A stretch of DNA of 39,769 nucleotides from Reyranella soli (GCF_007992495.1 NZ_BKAJ01000085.1:1-39769), one strand, 5' to 3'; counted from the first letter of the stretch, positions 1 to 10,100 are shown. Numbers and translations: made by a program. The notes: generated by a model from the letters alone, not told the origin.

Positions 1-1
1 G

Positions 2-20
2 GTGCCAGTAGTGCTGGCAC
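2..20. other. Short hairpin at window edge
   Basis: A perfect 7-base inverted repeat (GTGCCAG, 5-base loop, CTGGCAC) opens the window. No T-run follows on either strand, so it is not a convincing terminator. It may be the 3' hairpin of a gene lying before the window. Confidence 0.35.
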
Positions 21-46
21 TCTCATCGGCCCCGCGCCAACCCGTT

Positions 47-54
47 ATGATCAC
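47..54 (+). promoter_or_regulatory. ATGATCAC motif upstream of dnaG
   Basis: One copy of the WTGRTCAC motif that recurs in front of the polysaccharide genes. It lies about 166 bases before the dnaG start. It may instead belong to a gene outside the window. Regulatory role is inferred only from recurrence. Confidence 0.25.
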
Positions 55-220
55 TGTGCAGAGCCACCAGCACAACTCCAGTGATTGATGAATAACTGTG
101 GTATTTTTTCGTGCCGCATAGGGCGCGGCTCTGCTGCTGTCAGTGACAGCAATCCCCGTTATCCCGAACCAGGGATCAACCAATCCTACATTTAGTGTCT
201 GCCGCGCCTTACATTGCCCC

Positions 221-2104
221 ATGGCCTTCCCCCCGGGCTTCCTCGATGAATTGCGCGCGCGCCTCAGCCTGTCCGACGTCGTCGGCCGCAAGGTCACGCT
301 GAAGCGCAAGCCGAACTCGGAATACGCAGGCCTCTGCCCCTTTCACCACGAGAAGTCGCCGTCCTTCACGGTCAACGACAAGAAGGGCTTTTTCTACTGC
401 TTCGGCTGCCACGAGAAGGGTGACGTCGTGGGCTTCGTCATGAAGACCGAGGGCCTGTCGTTCCCCGAAGCGGTCGAGAAGCTCGCGCGCGAGGTCAACC
501 TGCCGGTACCGCATGCGACGCCGGTGGAACGCGAGCGCGCCGAGCGCGTCTCGACGCTGCAGCAGGTCGTCGAAGAGGCGGCGCGCTGGTTCCAGAAGCA
601 ATTGCGCCTGCCGGTCGGCCGGCAAGGTCTCGATTACTTGCGCGGCCGCGGCCTCGATGACGCGACCATCGACGATTTCCGCCTGGGATTCGCACCTGAT
701 TCGCGTGACGGCCTGCTGGCCCACCTCAAGCGCGAGAACGTGCCGATCGAAAAGATCGTCGAGGCAGGCCTCGCTATTCAGCCCGAGGACAGCAACCGCG
801 AGCCCTACGACCGCTTCCGCGGCCGCGTGATGTTTCCCATCAACGACCGGCGCGGCCGCGTCATTGCCTTCGGCGGACGCGTCATGGGCGCGGGCGAACC
901 CAAGTATCTCAACTCGCCCGAGACGCCCCTGTTCCACAAGGGCGCCAACCTCTACTGCCTCGATCGAGCGCGGCAGGCCGCGACCAAGGACCAGCCGGTC
1001 ATCGTCGCCGAAGGCTACATGGACGTGATCGCCCTGCACGGCGCGGGCTTCACCGGCGCGGTGGCGCCGCTCGGCACCGCATTGACCGAAGGCCAGCTCG
1101 CCGAATTGTGGAAGCTCGCCGACGAGCCCTATCTCTGCTTCGACGGCGACAATGCCGGCCGGCGTGCCGCCAATCGCGCCGCCGAACGGGCCCTGCCCTT
1201 GCTGCGCGCCGGCAAGAGCCTGCGTTTCCTCTCGCTGCCCGCCGGCGAGGATCCCGACAGCCTGATCCGCACCCGCGGCGCCGACGCCATGCGCCGTAGC
1301 CTCGACCTGGCCCGGCCGCTGTCCGACATGGTCTGGACCATGGAGACCGAGGGCAAGCCGACCGACACGCCGGAGCGCCGCGCCAGCCTGCAGCGCGCCG
1401 TCGAGCAGCGGGTGGCGGAGATCGCCGATCCGGTCGTCCGCGACTTCTACAAGACCGAGATGCGCAACCGTCTCGGCCACCTGCGCCGGCCCGATCGGGC
1501 GCCCTGGCAGCCCGGCCAGCGCCGCCCCTTCCGCGGCCCCGGCCCGGAGCCCGCGCCCTTTGCCGCAGGCTCGGCCGCCCGCCGGGCGGGGACCGACATG
1601 GACGGGTCGCGGCAGGAACGGGCGCTTTTGGGCGCCCTTCTGGAGCGGCCGGCTATGCTGCACATCCTGGCCGAGGACGTGGCCGCGCTCCCCATCGCCA
1701 GCCCCGAGCTGGCCCGCTTGCGCAGCGGCCTTTTGGACGCCCTGTCCCTGGTCTCCGAGGGGATCGACCCGGCGGCCGAGGAGGCTTTTGCCGCAGGATC
1801 AGACATCCCCCTTGAAGCCAGGCTGATCGAGGAGCATCTGGAGCGCTCGGGCCTCGGCCGGTTGGCCGCCGCCGCCCGACTCCGGGCCCGGGAGGCCTTC
1901 CGGGTCGATCCGGCCGACGCCGATGGCTGGGTGGGCCAGTGGCGCCGGATGGCCCGCCATCTCAACCAGCTCACGGCCGAGCCGGAGGAGCTGAAACGGG
2001 CCGAGGAGGCCCTGGCCGAGGACATGAACGAGGAGAATCTTCGCCGCCTGGAGGCGATTCTGGACCGAATACGGCGAGAAGGCCTTGAATCGGGGACGGG
2101 ATAG
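221..2104 (+). CDS. dnaG: DNA primase DnaG
   Basis: Primase that makes RNA primers at the replication fork together with DnaB. The 627-residue product has the family layout. A CHC2 zinc finger has Cys39, His42, Cys60 and Cys63. The catalytic TOPRIM core shows EGYMDV at residues 264-269 and DGD at 308-310. A Pro/Arg/Gly-rich linker (about 425-465) leads to a C-terminal helicase-binding region. An upstream in-frame ATG at 143 exists, but family proteins begin a few residues before the conserved LDELRAR segment, so the ATG at 221 is chosen; no clear ribosome binding site precedes either. It is followed 167 bases later by rpoD, the usual macromolecular-synthesis arrangement. Confidence 0.96.
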   Translation: MAFPPGFLDELRARLSLSDVVGRKVTLKRKPNSEYAGLCPFHHEKSPSFTVNDKKGFFYCFGCHEKGDVVGFVMKTEGLSFPEAVEKLAREVNLPVPHATPVERERAERVSTLQQVVEEAARWFQKQLRLPVGRQGLDYLRGRGLDDATIDDFRLGFAPDSRDGLLAHLKRENVPIEKIVEAGLAIQPEDSNREPYDRFRGRVMFPINDRRGRVIAFGGRVMGAGEPKYLNSPETPLFHKGANLYCLDRARQAATKDQPVIVAEGYMDVIALHGAGFTGAVAPLGTALTEGQLAELWKLADEPYLCFDGDNAGRRAANRAAERALPLLRAGKSLRFLSLPAGEDPDSLIRTRGADAMRRSLDLARPLSDMVWTMETEGKPTDTPERRASLQRAVEQRVAEIADPVVRDFYKTEMRNRLGHLRRPDRAPWQPGQRRPFRGPGPEPAPFAAGSAARRAGTDMDGSRQERALLGALLERPAMLHILAEDVAALPIASPELARLRSGLLDALSLVSEGIDPAAEEAFAAGSDIPLEARLIEEHLERSGLGRLAAAARLRAREAFRVDPADADGWVGQWRRMARHLNQLTAEPEELKRAEEALAEDMNEENLRRLEAILDRIRREGLESGTG

Positions 2105-2271
2105 CAGGCACTGCCTTCAAATCGATGCGGTAACCTCTATCGCGGCTTGAAGTTAAGCCCCATATAGTAGAAGGGTAGTTTTGCGGGGCCGCCCTCTCCG
2201 CCTCCCCTTCTTGCAGTCAAATCCACGGCCCAAACGGCCGTTTTAATAGTTTGTGCACCTAAGGACCAAGA

Positions 2272-4293
<2,022 letters not shown>

Positions 4294-4313
4294 GCGCAGG
4301 GAAGTGCATCACG

Positions 4314-4340
4314 AAAAAGCCGGGCAACGCCCGGCTTTTT
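4314..4340 (+). terminator. Intrinsic terminator after rpoD
   Basis: Perfect 12-base inverted repeat (AAAAAGCCGGGC / GCCCGGCTTTTT) with a 3-base loop and a T-run directly at its 3' side. It ends the dnaG-rpoD transcription unit and would also work on the opposite strand. Confidence 0.9.
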
Positions 4341-4383
4341 CTTTGGCCGGGAGCGCGGGCCTCTGGCCCGCTCATGGTCTTCT

Positions 4384-4454
4384 TCTTCCGGACCGCGCGC
4401 ATCCTTGCGCGCTCATGAATCATGAGGCGCGCTGGAAGCGCGCGGTCCGGAAGA
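4384..4454. repeat. REP-like palindromic element, copy 1
   Basis: Seventeen-base perfect outer arms (TCTTCCGGACCGCGCGC at 4384-4400 and its complement at 4438-4454) enclose a second GCGCGC inverted pair around CTCATGAATCATGAG. A near-identical element lies at 15590-15647, so this is a dispersed repeat. A smaller hairpin (GCGGGCC/GGCCCGC, 4355-4371) abuts its left side. Confidence 0.75.
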
Positions 4455-4478
4455 GCATGACCAAGAGTGGGCCACTCA

Positions 4479-4496
4479 TTGGTCACGTGACGTCAC
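4479..4496 (+). promoter_or_regulatory. TTGGTCAC motif with two overlapping palindromes
   Basis: TTGGTCAC at 4479-4486 matches the recurrent motif. It merges with two overlapping perfect 10-base palindromes, GTCACGTGAC (4482-4491) and GTGACGTCAC (4487-4496). The motif ends 61 bases before the FkbM start codon. The operator role is an inference. Confidence 0.4.
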
Positions 4497-4547
4497 AGGT
4501 CGAACGCCTACCATCGCCCCTCCCCAAACATCTCACGGAGAGCAGCG

Positions 4548-5285
4548 GTGCTTGCCGGTAACCAGATCACGGCACGTTTCAAGGATGCGCTGCGCCCTTG
4601 GGCGTCGGCCCTGCCCCAGTTCTCGGGGCTGCCCTCGTGGTCGCGCACGATGGGCGTTCTCAAGCATCACGGTTTCTCGCCCGTCACCGTGTTCGACATC
4701 GGCGTCGGCTACGGCACGTTCCCGCTCTACCGTGCTTTTCCCGACGCCTTCTATCACCTGATCGATCCGGCGCATGAATCGCTGGCCCACATGCAGCGCC
4801 TCGCACGGCGACTGCGCTGCCAGGTTCATCCCGTGGCGCTCGGCGATCACGAAGGCACGGCAATGCTGGAAGTCCGCGCCGACATCCAGGAATCGACCCT
4901 GCTCGAGGAGGTCGGGCCGCGCCGCGTGCGCCGTCATGACCGCGTGCCGCTGCGCCGCTTCGACATGCTGTTCGGCCCGATCATGCGACCGTCGCTGTGC
5001 AAGATCGACGTGCAAGGCGCAGAACAGATGGTGCTCGCCGGGATGACCGGCCGGCTCGGCGAGATCGACGCCCTGATCATCGAGACCAGCACCATCGCCA
5101 CCGTGCAGGGCGGCGCCGAAATCGGCGCGATCGTCCGCTTTCTGGCGGAACATGGCTTTGCCCTGACGGACATCGTCGGCCTGCGCCGCCGGCCGCTCGA
5201 TGGTGCGACGGCGCAGCTCGACCTGTTGTTCGTGCCTAACAAGGCGCCGCCGCGCAGCGATCGCCGATGGGCCGCCAACGCGTGA
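4548..5285 (+). CDS. FkbM family SAM-dependent methyltransferase
   Basis: Predicted methyltransferase of the FkbM type, which usually O-methylates sugars or other small molecules. The 245-residue product has a SAM-binding motif I (VFDIGVGYGTFPLY, about residues 49-62) and the characteristic late motif KIDVQGAEQMVL (about 152-163). The start is GTG at 4548, with GGAG 7 bases upstream. It is transcribed alone between a REP-like element and the signalling operon. A second, clearly different FkbM protein sits at the far end of the polysaccharide locus, so a role in decorating that polymer is plausible but unproven. Confidence 0.85.
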   Translation: MLAGNQITARFKDALRPWASALPQFSGLPSWSRTMGVLKHHGFSPVTVFDIGVGYGTFPLYRAFPDAFYHLIDPAHESLAHMQRLARRLRCQVHPVALGDHEGTAMLEVRADIQESTLLEEVGPRRVRRHDRVPLRRFDMLFGPIMRPSLCKIDVQGAEQMVLAGMTGRLGEIDALIIETSTIATVQGGAEIGAIVRFLAEHGFALTDIVGLRRRPLDGATAQLDLLFVPNKAPPRSDRRWAANA

Positions 5286-5313
5286 TTGCTGCTCGTCAGG
5301 CCGGTCAGGTTAT

Positions 5314-5321
5314 GTGATCAT
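5314..5321 (-). promoter_or_regulatory. ATGATCAC motif (minus orientation)
   Basis: Plus-strand GTGATCAT, the complement of ATGATCAC. It lies 28 bases after the FkbM stop and 286 bases before the lipoprotein start. It is the least well placed copy of the recurrent motif. Confidence 0.25.
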
Positions 5322-5439
5322 TGCGTGCAGCAGTGGCCATTGCGTGACCCACCGGATGAGATGTACGCTGCACTTGCGAACAGCGGACGCAGTCGCAACA
5401 TGCGTGTCGGCAAGGGACGACAGGGCTCACGGCGACGTA

Positions 5440-5467
5440 TCGACGATAATGAACTCGACGATAATGA
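5440..5467. repeat. Tandem 13-base direct repeat
   Basis: TCGACGATAATGA occurs at 5440-5452 and again at 5455-5467, a 15-base period. Direct repeats in front of an operon that encodes an OmpR-type regulator could be a binding site for that regulator. This is inference from position. Confidence 0.4.
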
Positions 5468-5607
5468 GCCTGCGACCTGTTGTCAGTGGGAAGACAAGTG
5501 TGCAACCGGCCTTCCCGCGCCATCGTTTAGGCGTCCGTGACGCGGACGTGCCGCAATCGGGCCACATGGCCCGTTTACGGATTCTCCGACGGGTTCAGGT
5601 AGGCGGG

Positions 5608-6129
5608 ATGACGATCAGGGGCCTGATGACGCAAACCGTTGGGGTCGGCTTGTTACTCCTTACCGGCTGTGATGCGGCACGAAGCATGCGCGACGACTTT
5701 TCAAGATTGACCTCGTCCCAGCCTACGGCGAAATCTCAGCCTGTAAAGAACGTGGCCTCGACGCGGCCGCGCACGACGCCCCCTGCATCGACTTCCACCG
5801 ATGCACCCGCAGTCGCCGCTACGGTGGCTTCGGACGAACCGCCGGCACGCCCCGCCGCTACGGGTGGTCCGGCGCTCTCACTTGCCGGCAAGAGCGAGAC
5901 GGAGCTGCGTGCCATGCTCGGTGCGCCAACGAGCGAGGAGGACCGCCCCCCCGGTAAACGGTGGCGCTATCGAGACGGACAATGCACCCTGGATGTCCAG
6001 CTCTACCCGGATGTCCAGACAAAACAGTTCGGAACTCTTGCGTACGAGGTAAAGAGCGATGACAACACCGATGAAGGAAAGCGTGTCTGCATGGCCCAGC
6101 TCCAATCCCGCGCCCAGGCCCGCCACTAG
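5608..6129 (+). CDS. Small lipoprotein heading the two-component operon
   Basis: A 173-residue predicted lipoprotein. The start at 5608 is chosen because it places a short signal peptide right before a lipobox (LLTGC, lipidated Cys21). The next residue is Asp22, which in enteric bacteria favours retention in the inner membrane. A disordered Thr/Pro/Ala-rich segment (about 35-90) leads to a compact C-terminal domain (about 93-165) with LSLAGKSETELRAMLGAP, reminiscent of small outer-membrane assembly lipoproteins, and two cysteines. Its 3' end overlaps the response regulator gene by 71 bases, so the two are co-transcribed. It may be a sensor accessory of the downstream kinase; no function is established. 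Confidence 0.7.
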   Translation: MTIRGLMTQTVGVGLLLLTGCDAARSMRDDFSRLTSSQPTAKSQPVKNVASTRPRTTPPASTSTDAPAVAATVASDEPPARPAATGGPALSLAGKSETELRAMLGAPTSEEDRPPGKRWRYRDGQCTLDVQLYPDVQTKQFGTLAYEVKSDDNTDEGKRVCMAQLQSRAQARH

Positions 6130-6856
6130 TTCCGACGTGGAAAAGCGCATCCGTGTCGCCTTTGTCGAGGACGACGATGACTACCGCGAGATGGTGAGCG
6201 GCGAGCTCGCCGACCACGGCTTCGACGTCACGTCTTTCTGCGACGGTACCGCTCTTCTGGCCTCGCTCGCCGACGGCGCCGACCCGGAGATCATCATCCT
6301 CGACTGGAGCCTGCCCAGCGTCTCCGGTATCGACCTGTTGCCGAGGCTCAGGCGCAATGGCATTGCGCTGCCTGTCATCTTCCTGACCGGCCGCTCGTTG
6401 CCGGCCTACGAGAAGCTCGCCTTCGACCGCGGCGCGCTCGACTTCGTCGACAAGGCGCGCGGCGTGCCGATCCTCGCCCACCGCCTGCGCCTGATTGCCG
6501 ACTCCGTGAAGAAGCCGGCCGAACCCGAGCTCGTAGACAATTTCCATTGCGGCAGGCTGATGCTGAAGCCTAAGGTCAGCCGTGCCTTTTGGGACGATGC
6601 TGACGTCGGCCTGACGTTGACCGAGTTCAAGATCGTGCACCTGTTGGCCGCCAACGTCGGCAGCTACGTGACGTATCGGTCGGTCTACGACTGCATGCAC
6701 TACGTCGGCTTCATCGCAGGGAGCGGCGAGAATGGCTATCGAACGAACGTCCGCTCTTGCATCAAGCGGATCAGAAACAAGTTCCGAGCCATCGACCCCA
6801 CCTTTGCCGAAATCGATAACTATCAGTCCTTCGGATACCGCTGGGGCAAGACCTAA
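6059..6856 (+). CDS. OmpR-family response regulator, ChvI-like
   Basis: DNA-binding response regulator, 265 residues. The receiver domain has the acidic pocket EDDDD (37-41), phospho-acceptor Asp82 in LDWSLP, the switch Thr in FLTGRS and Lys in VDKARG. The C-terminal winged helix ends with IKRIRNKF and FGYRW, like ChvI. The start at 6059 has GAGG 10 bases upstream; a GTG at 6137, just after the lipoprotein stop, is an alternative that would remove a 26-residue extension. It overlaps the kinase gene by 125 bases. Together with that kinase it probably controls envelope or polysaccharide genes, by analogy with ChvG/ChvI of rhizobia. Confidence 0.88.
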   Translation: MTTPMKESVSAWPSSNPAPRPATSSDVEKRIRVAFVEDDDDYREMVSGELADHGFDVTSFCDGTALLASLADGADPEIIILDWSLPSVSGIDLLPRLRRNGIALPVIFLTGRSLPAYEKLAFDRGALDFVDKARGVPILAHRLRLIADSVKKPAEPELVDNFHCGRLMLKPKVSRAFWDDADVGLTLTEFKIVHLLAANVGSYVTYRSVYDCMHYVGFIAGSGENGYRTNVRSCIKRIRNKFRAIDPTFAEIDNYQSFGYRWGKT

Positions 6857-8375
6857 ACCGGAAGCCAAACGGAGCTGGCGCCAGGCGATCCGTCGCCTGG
6901 TCGCCTCGCTCACCCTCAAGACGGTGGCGCTGGTCGCCATCTTCGTCGCCCTGCCGGTCGTCCTCTACGGCCAGTTCGAGAGCGCCGACCGCCAGATGCG
7001 GGACCTCGTCACCCGCGCCATCCAGGACCGCAGCGCCCTGATCTCCGAGGCCCTGGCCCCCAAGCTCACCAACGGTGACAAGAACGCGCGGGCCGCCCTC
7101 AACGACGATCTCGCCAAGTATGCCAGCGACGGCACGATCCTGAAGCTGATGTTCCAGCCCGGCGAGGAGCGCCACGCCGGGCGCTTCTATTTCGTGGCCT
7201 CGGCGCCCAAGATCCGCGCCGACGAGGTCGCCGCCGAGCTCGACGAGCTCGGCCAGCGCGGCATCCTGCAGCGCATTTCCGACGCCTGCATGTGGGATGC
7301 CGCCAACGAGATCCGCTACAAGCAGGCCAACGGCACGGTCGAGCTCCTGACCTCGATCATCCCGATCCGCGCCGCCGACGGCTGCTGGGTGCTGACCTCG
7401 ACGCACACCACTTCGGAATTCCTCAACACCTCGATCGGCCGGCCCTACTGGGAGACGCGCGAGATCCGCGTCGCCGCTGCGATCTACCTGGTGCTGGCCA
7501 TCATCGCCCTGCTGGTCGCCGTCAGCATTCGTGTCAGCCTGCGCCGCTTCCGCGACGTCGCCGCCGAGATCAGCCAGGGCCGCATCGGCGACAACGCCTT
7601 CAGCCATCGCAACGTCGTGCCCGAGCTGTCGAGCGTCGCCCGCGACTTCGACAAGCTGGTGCACGACCTCAGGCGTGTCTCCCAGCAGATTCGCCAGAAT
7701 GCCGAGGACAAGGCGCATTCCTTCAAGACGCCGCTCGCCACCATCCGCTCGGCCCTCGAGCCGGTGCGCCGCGCCATGCCGCTCGACAATGCCCGCGCCA
7801 AGCGCGCCCTCGAGATCGTCGACTCCTCGTTGAAGCGCCTGCTCGACCTGGTGATCGCCGCCCAGCGGCACGACATCAGCACCGCCGAGCTGATCGAGGC
7901 GCCGCGCGTGCCGACCGACTTCACCCAGCTGGTCGGCGACGCCGCGCTGCATTTCCGGGAGATTCTCGCAACCAAGGACATCAGGCTGATCCGCCGCCTC
8001 GAAGAGCGCGCCATCGTGCGCGCCGGCCAGGGCATGCTCGAGACCGTCCTGCAATGCGTGCTGGAGAATGCCATCAGCTTCTCGCCGCGCGGTGGCACGA
8101 TCATCGTCACCCTGACGGTCAACAGCGAGACCGTCGAATTGCAGGTCGATGACGAAGGACCCGGCGTCGATCCGGCCAAGATCCCCCACATGTTCGAGCG
8201 CTATTTCTCGTCGCGTCCGGAAGATGACCAGAATGCGCCACCTTCGGGGCATGCCGGCCTCGGACTCTGGATCGTCCGGCGCAACCTCGAAACGCTGGGC
8301 GGCCGCGTCAGCGCCGCCAACCGCATCGGCGGCGGTCTGTCGATTTCGATCTCCCTGCCCCGCAACGGTGCGTAG
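6732..8375 (+). CDS. Two-TM sensor histidine kinase with PhoQ-like H-box
   Basis: Membrane sensor kinase of 547 residues. A cytoplasmic N-terminus is followed by TM1 (about 60-80), a periplasmic sensor domain of about 165 residues, TM2 (about 247-266), a HAMP-like linker and the dimerisation helix with His329 in AHSFKTPLATI. This H-box resembles PhoQ (HSLKTPLA) more than typical ChvG. The ATPase domain shows an N-box (LENAISFSPRG), DDEGPGVD, MFERYFSS and GLGLWIV. The start at 6732, preceded by a purine-rich stretch, lies inside the regulator gene. No later ATG precedes TM1, so I keep it. It forms an operon with the lipoprotein and regulator, and its substrate is presumably that regulator. Confidence 0.88.
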   Translation: MAIERTSALASSGSETSSEPSTPPLPKSITISPSDTAGARPKPEAKRSWRQAIRRLVASLTLKTVALVAIFVALPVVLYGQFESADRQMRDLVTRAIQDRSALISEALAPKLTNGDKNARAALNDDLAKYASDGTILKLMFQPGEERHAGRFYFVASAPKIRADEVAAELDELGQRGILQRISDACMWDAANEIRYKQANGTVELLTSIIPIRAADGCWVLTSTHTTSEFLNTSIGRPYWETREIRVAAAIYLVLAIIALLVAVSIRVSLRRFRDVAAEISQGRIGDNAFSHRNVVPELSSVARDFDKLVHDLRRVSQQIRQNAEDKAHSFKTPLATIRSALEPVRRAMPLDNARAKRALEIVDSSLKRLLDLVIAAQRHDISTAELIEAPRVPTDFTQLVGDAALHFREILATKDIRLIRRLEERAIVRAGQGMLETVLQCVLENAISFSPRGGTIIVTLTVNSETVELQVDDEGPGVDPAKIPHMFERYFSSRPEDDQNAPPSGHAGLGLWIVRRNLETLGGRVSAANRIGGGLSISISLPRNGA

Positions 8376-8378
8376 TAC

Positions 8379-8503
8379 CTCCGGCCGGCTCTTATCTGTC
8401 ATCCTGAGCGCAGCGAAGGATCTCATCGCCGTTTGCAACCGGCATTAGATCCTTCGCTGCGCTCAGGATGACAAGAGCCGGCCGGAGGCCGGCGGTCCGG
8501 AAG
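8379..8503. repeat. Long imperfect inverted repeat with GTCATCCTGAGCG arms
   Basis: Left arm 8379-8423 and right arm 8447-8487 are nearly complementary (CTCCGGCCGGCTCTT, then GTCATCCTGAGCGCAGCGAA). The element starts 3 bases after the kinase stop and could act as its 3' hairpin. Its right end carries GCGGTCCGGAAGA, the same terminal sequence as the REP-like elements at 4384 and 15590. It is a dispersed intergenic repeat, not a gene. Confidence 0.65.
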
Positions 8504-8526
8504 ATCAGAAGGCACTGCACCACAGC

Positions 8527-8534
8527 TTAATCAC
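8527..8534 (+). promoter_or_regulatory. TTAATCAC motif upstream of manC
   Basis: A one-mismatch copy of WTGRTCAC whose left flank (CCACAGC) matches the flank of the copy at 15675 (CCCAGC). It ends 65 bases before the manC start, with a TAGCTT hexamer 25 bases after TTAATC. Role inferred. Confidence 0.35.
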
Positions 8535-8599
8535 TGGCTGGCCTGATACCGCACGCCTAGCTTCCAACGCGTTCAAGCACGTTCGGAGCTTCGCAGTTC

Positions 8600-10060
8600 A
8601 TGGACACAGTCGGTACACTCGAGAAGTTCCACGAAGAAGGCTCGGCGCAGATCCATCCCGTCATCCTGTCGGGTGGCGCGGGAACGCGCCTGTGGCCGCT
8701 GTCGCGCGCGTCGTACCCCAAGCAGCTGCTGAAGCTGTCGTCGCAGCGCACGATGCTGCAGGACACGGTGGCGCGCGGATTGATCGATGTCGGCTTCGCC
8801 GCGCCGCTTCTCGTCTGCAACGAAGAACACCGCTTCCTGGTCGACGACCAGCTGCAGCAGATCGGCATCAAGCCGCAGGCCATCCTGCTCGAGCCCAAGG
8901 CACGCAACACCGGGCCTGCGATCGCCGCCGCTGCGCTGTGGCTGCTGGCGCGCGACCCCGATGCGCTGATGCTGGTCCAGCCGTCCGACCACGTCATCGC
9001 CGCGCCCGCCGATTTCCATCGCGGCGTGATGCGCGGCTTGGCCGCCGCACAGGAAGGCCGACTTGTGACGTTCGGCATCAAGCCGGCCCGTCCCGACACC
9101 GGCTACGGCTACATCCAGAGTGGTGACGCGCTCGGCAACGAAGGCGTGTTCACCGTCGACCGCTTCGTCGAGAAGCCCGACCGAGACACCGCGCAGCGCT
9201 TCGTCGACAGCGGCGCCTTCTTCTGGAACAGCGGCATCTTCCTGTTGAGCGCCCGCGCCTATCTCGGCGAGCTGTCGCGCATCAATCCCGTCATGCTCGA
9301 GGCCTGCGAACGCGCTGTGCGCGACGGCCAGGAGGACCTCGCCTTCTTCCGCCTCAGCGCCGAGCCGTTTGGCGAGGCGCCGTCGCTGTCGATCGACCAT
9401 GCGGTCATGGAGCACACCAGCCGCGCCGCGGTCGTGCCGGTCGACATGGCGTGGAGCGACGTCGGCTCATGGCCGGCCTTGCGCGACATCGCCACCGCCG
9501 ACGGTGACGGCAACGTCCTGCAGGGCGACGTGCTGGCCGAGCGCATGACCAATTCCTATGTCCGCAGCGAAGGCCGCCTGGTCGCTGCAGTCGGCCTCGA
9601 CAATGTCGTGGTGGTCGCGACCGACGATGCCGTGCTGGTGGCCGACGCCAATTCCGCCACCGAGGTCTCAGCCATCGTTGCCAAGCTGAAGGGCCAGAAC
9701 CGCAGCGAATCGCAGCAGCACGTCACCTGCCACAGGCCATGGGGCCATTACCGATCGGTCGATGCCGGCGACCGCTTCCAGGTCAAGCGCATCACCGTGA
9801 AGCCGGGTGCCAAGCTCAGCCTGCAGAAGCACTACCATCGCGCCGAGCACTGGGTGGTCGTCCACGGCACGGCGATCGTGCAGCGCGGCGAGGAGCGCAT
9901 GCTCGTGCGCGAGAATGAATCCGTCTACATCCCGATCGGCACCGAGCACCGGCTGGAAAACCCCGGCAAGCTGCCGCTCCAGCTGATCGAGGTCCAATCG
10001 GGACCGTATCTGGGCGAGGACGACATCGTGCGCGTGTCCGACAATTACGGGCGCGCCTGA
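8600..10060 (+). CDS. manC: Bifunctional mannose-1-P guanylyltransferase / mannose-6-P isomerase
   Basis: Makes GDP-mannose from mannose-1-phosphate and GTP; the C-terminal domain interconverts fructose-6-P and mannose-6-P. The 486-residue length fits the type II family (CpsB/AlgA/XanB). The nucleotidyltransferase signature GGAGTRLWPLSR begins at about residue 25. The C-terminal cupin starts with PWGHYRSVDAG at about 380 and contains HYHRAEHW with metal-binding histidines. The ATG at 8600 has a GGAG 12 bases upstream, a little far. GDP-mannose made here is the substrate of gmd and fcl downstream. A phosphomannomutase is not present in the window and must be supplied elsewhere. Confidence 0.93.
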   Translation: MDTVGTLEKFHEEGSAQIHPVILSGGAGTRLWPLSRASYPKQLLKLSSQRTMLQDTVARGLIDVGFAAPLLVCNEEHRFLVDDQLQQIGIKPQAILLEPKARNTGPAIAAAALWLLARDPDALMLVQPSDHVIAAPADFHRGVMRGLAAAQEGRLVTFGIKPARPDTGYGYIQSGDALGNEGVFTVDRFVEKPDRDTAQRFVDSGAFFWNSGIFLLSARAYLGELSRINPVMLEACERAVRDGQEDLAFFRLSAEPFGEAPSLSIDHAVMEHTSRAAVVPVDMAWSDVGSWPALRDIATADGDGNVLQGDVLAERMTNSYVRSEGRLVAAVGLDNVVVVATDDAVLVADANSATEVSAIVAKLKGQNRSESQQHVTCHRPWGHYRSVDAGDRFQVKRITVKPGAKLSLQKHYHRAEHWVVVHGTAIVQRGEERMLVRENESVYIPIGTEHRLENPGKLPLQLIEVQSGPYLGEDDIVRVSDNYGRA

Positions 10061-10092
10061 GCGGCGTTTTCGCCCGATTCCGCGGCCCCGGA

Positions 10093-10100
10093 TTGGTCAC
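10093..10100 (+). promoter_or_regulatory. TTGGTCAC motif upstream of the export genes
   Basis: Copy of the recurrent motif in the 138-base gap between manC and the Wza-like gene, 98 bases before the latter. An AT-rich patch (ATTATTGAT, 10121-10129) follows at about the place expected for a -10 element. Confidence 0.35.

Larger units (their letters stand above)
5286..5607. other. Non-coding gap before the lipoprotein-two-component operon
   Basis: This 322-base stretch has no credible gene; the short open frames in it show no family features. It holds a GTGATCAT motif (5314-5321), a tandem 13-base repeat (5440-5467) and a small hairpin (CGTCCG/CGGACG, 5532-5548). It probably contains the promoter of the following operon. 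Confidence 0.5.

Noticed and set aside
14..24. Possible half of a CIRCE heat-shock operator (GGCACTC)
   Set aside because: The second half, GAGTGC at the right spacing, is absent.
2146..2168. CTTGAAGTTAAGCCCCATAT, like a heat-shock sigma-32 promoter before rpoD
   Set aside because: CTTGAA and CCCCAT are only 6 bases apart, whereas 13-14 are needed.
5286..5540. An 84-codon frame after the FkbM gene
   Set aside because: Starts at a TTG-like position without ribosome binding site and reads through the tandem repeat with no protein-like pattern.
6771..8438. A 555-codon frame opposite the histidine kinase
   Set aside because: No motifs; it is the complement of a gene with complete kinase signatures.
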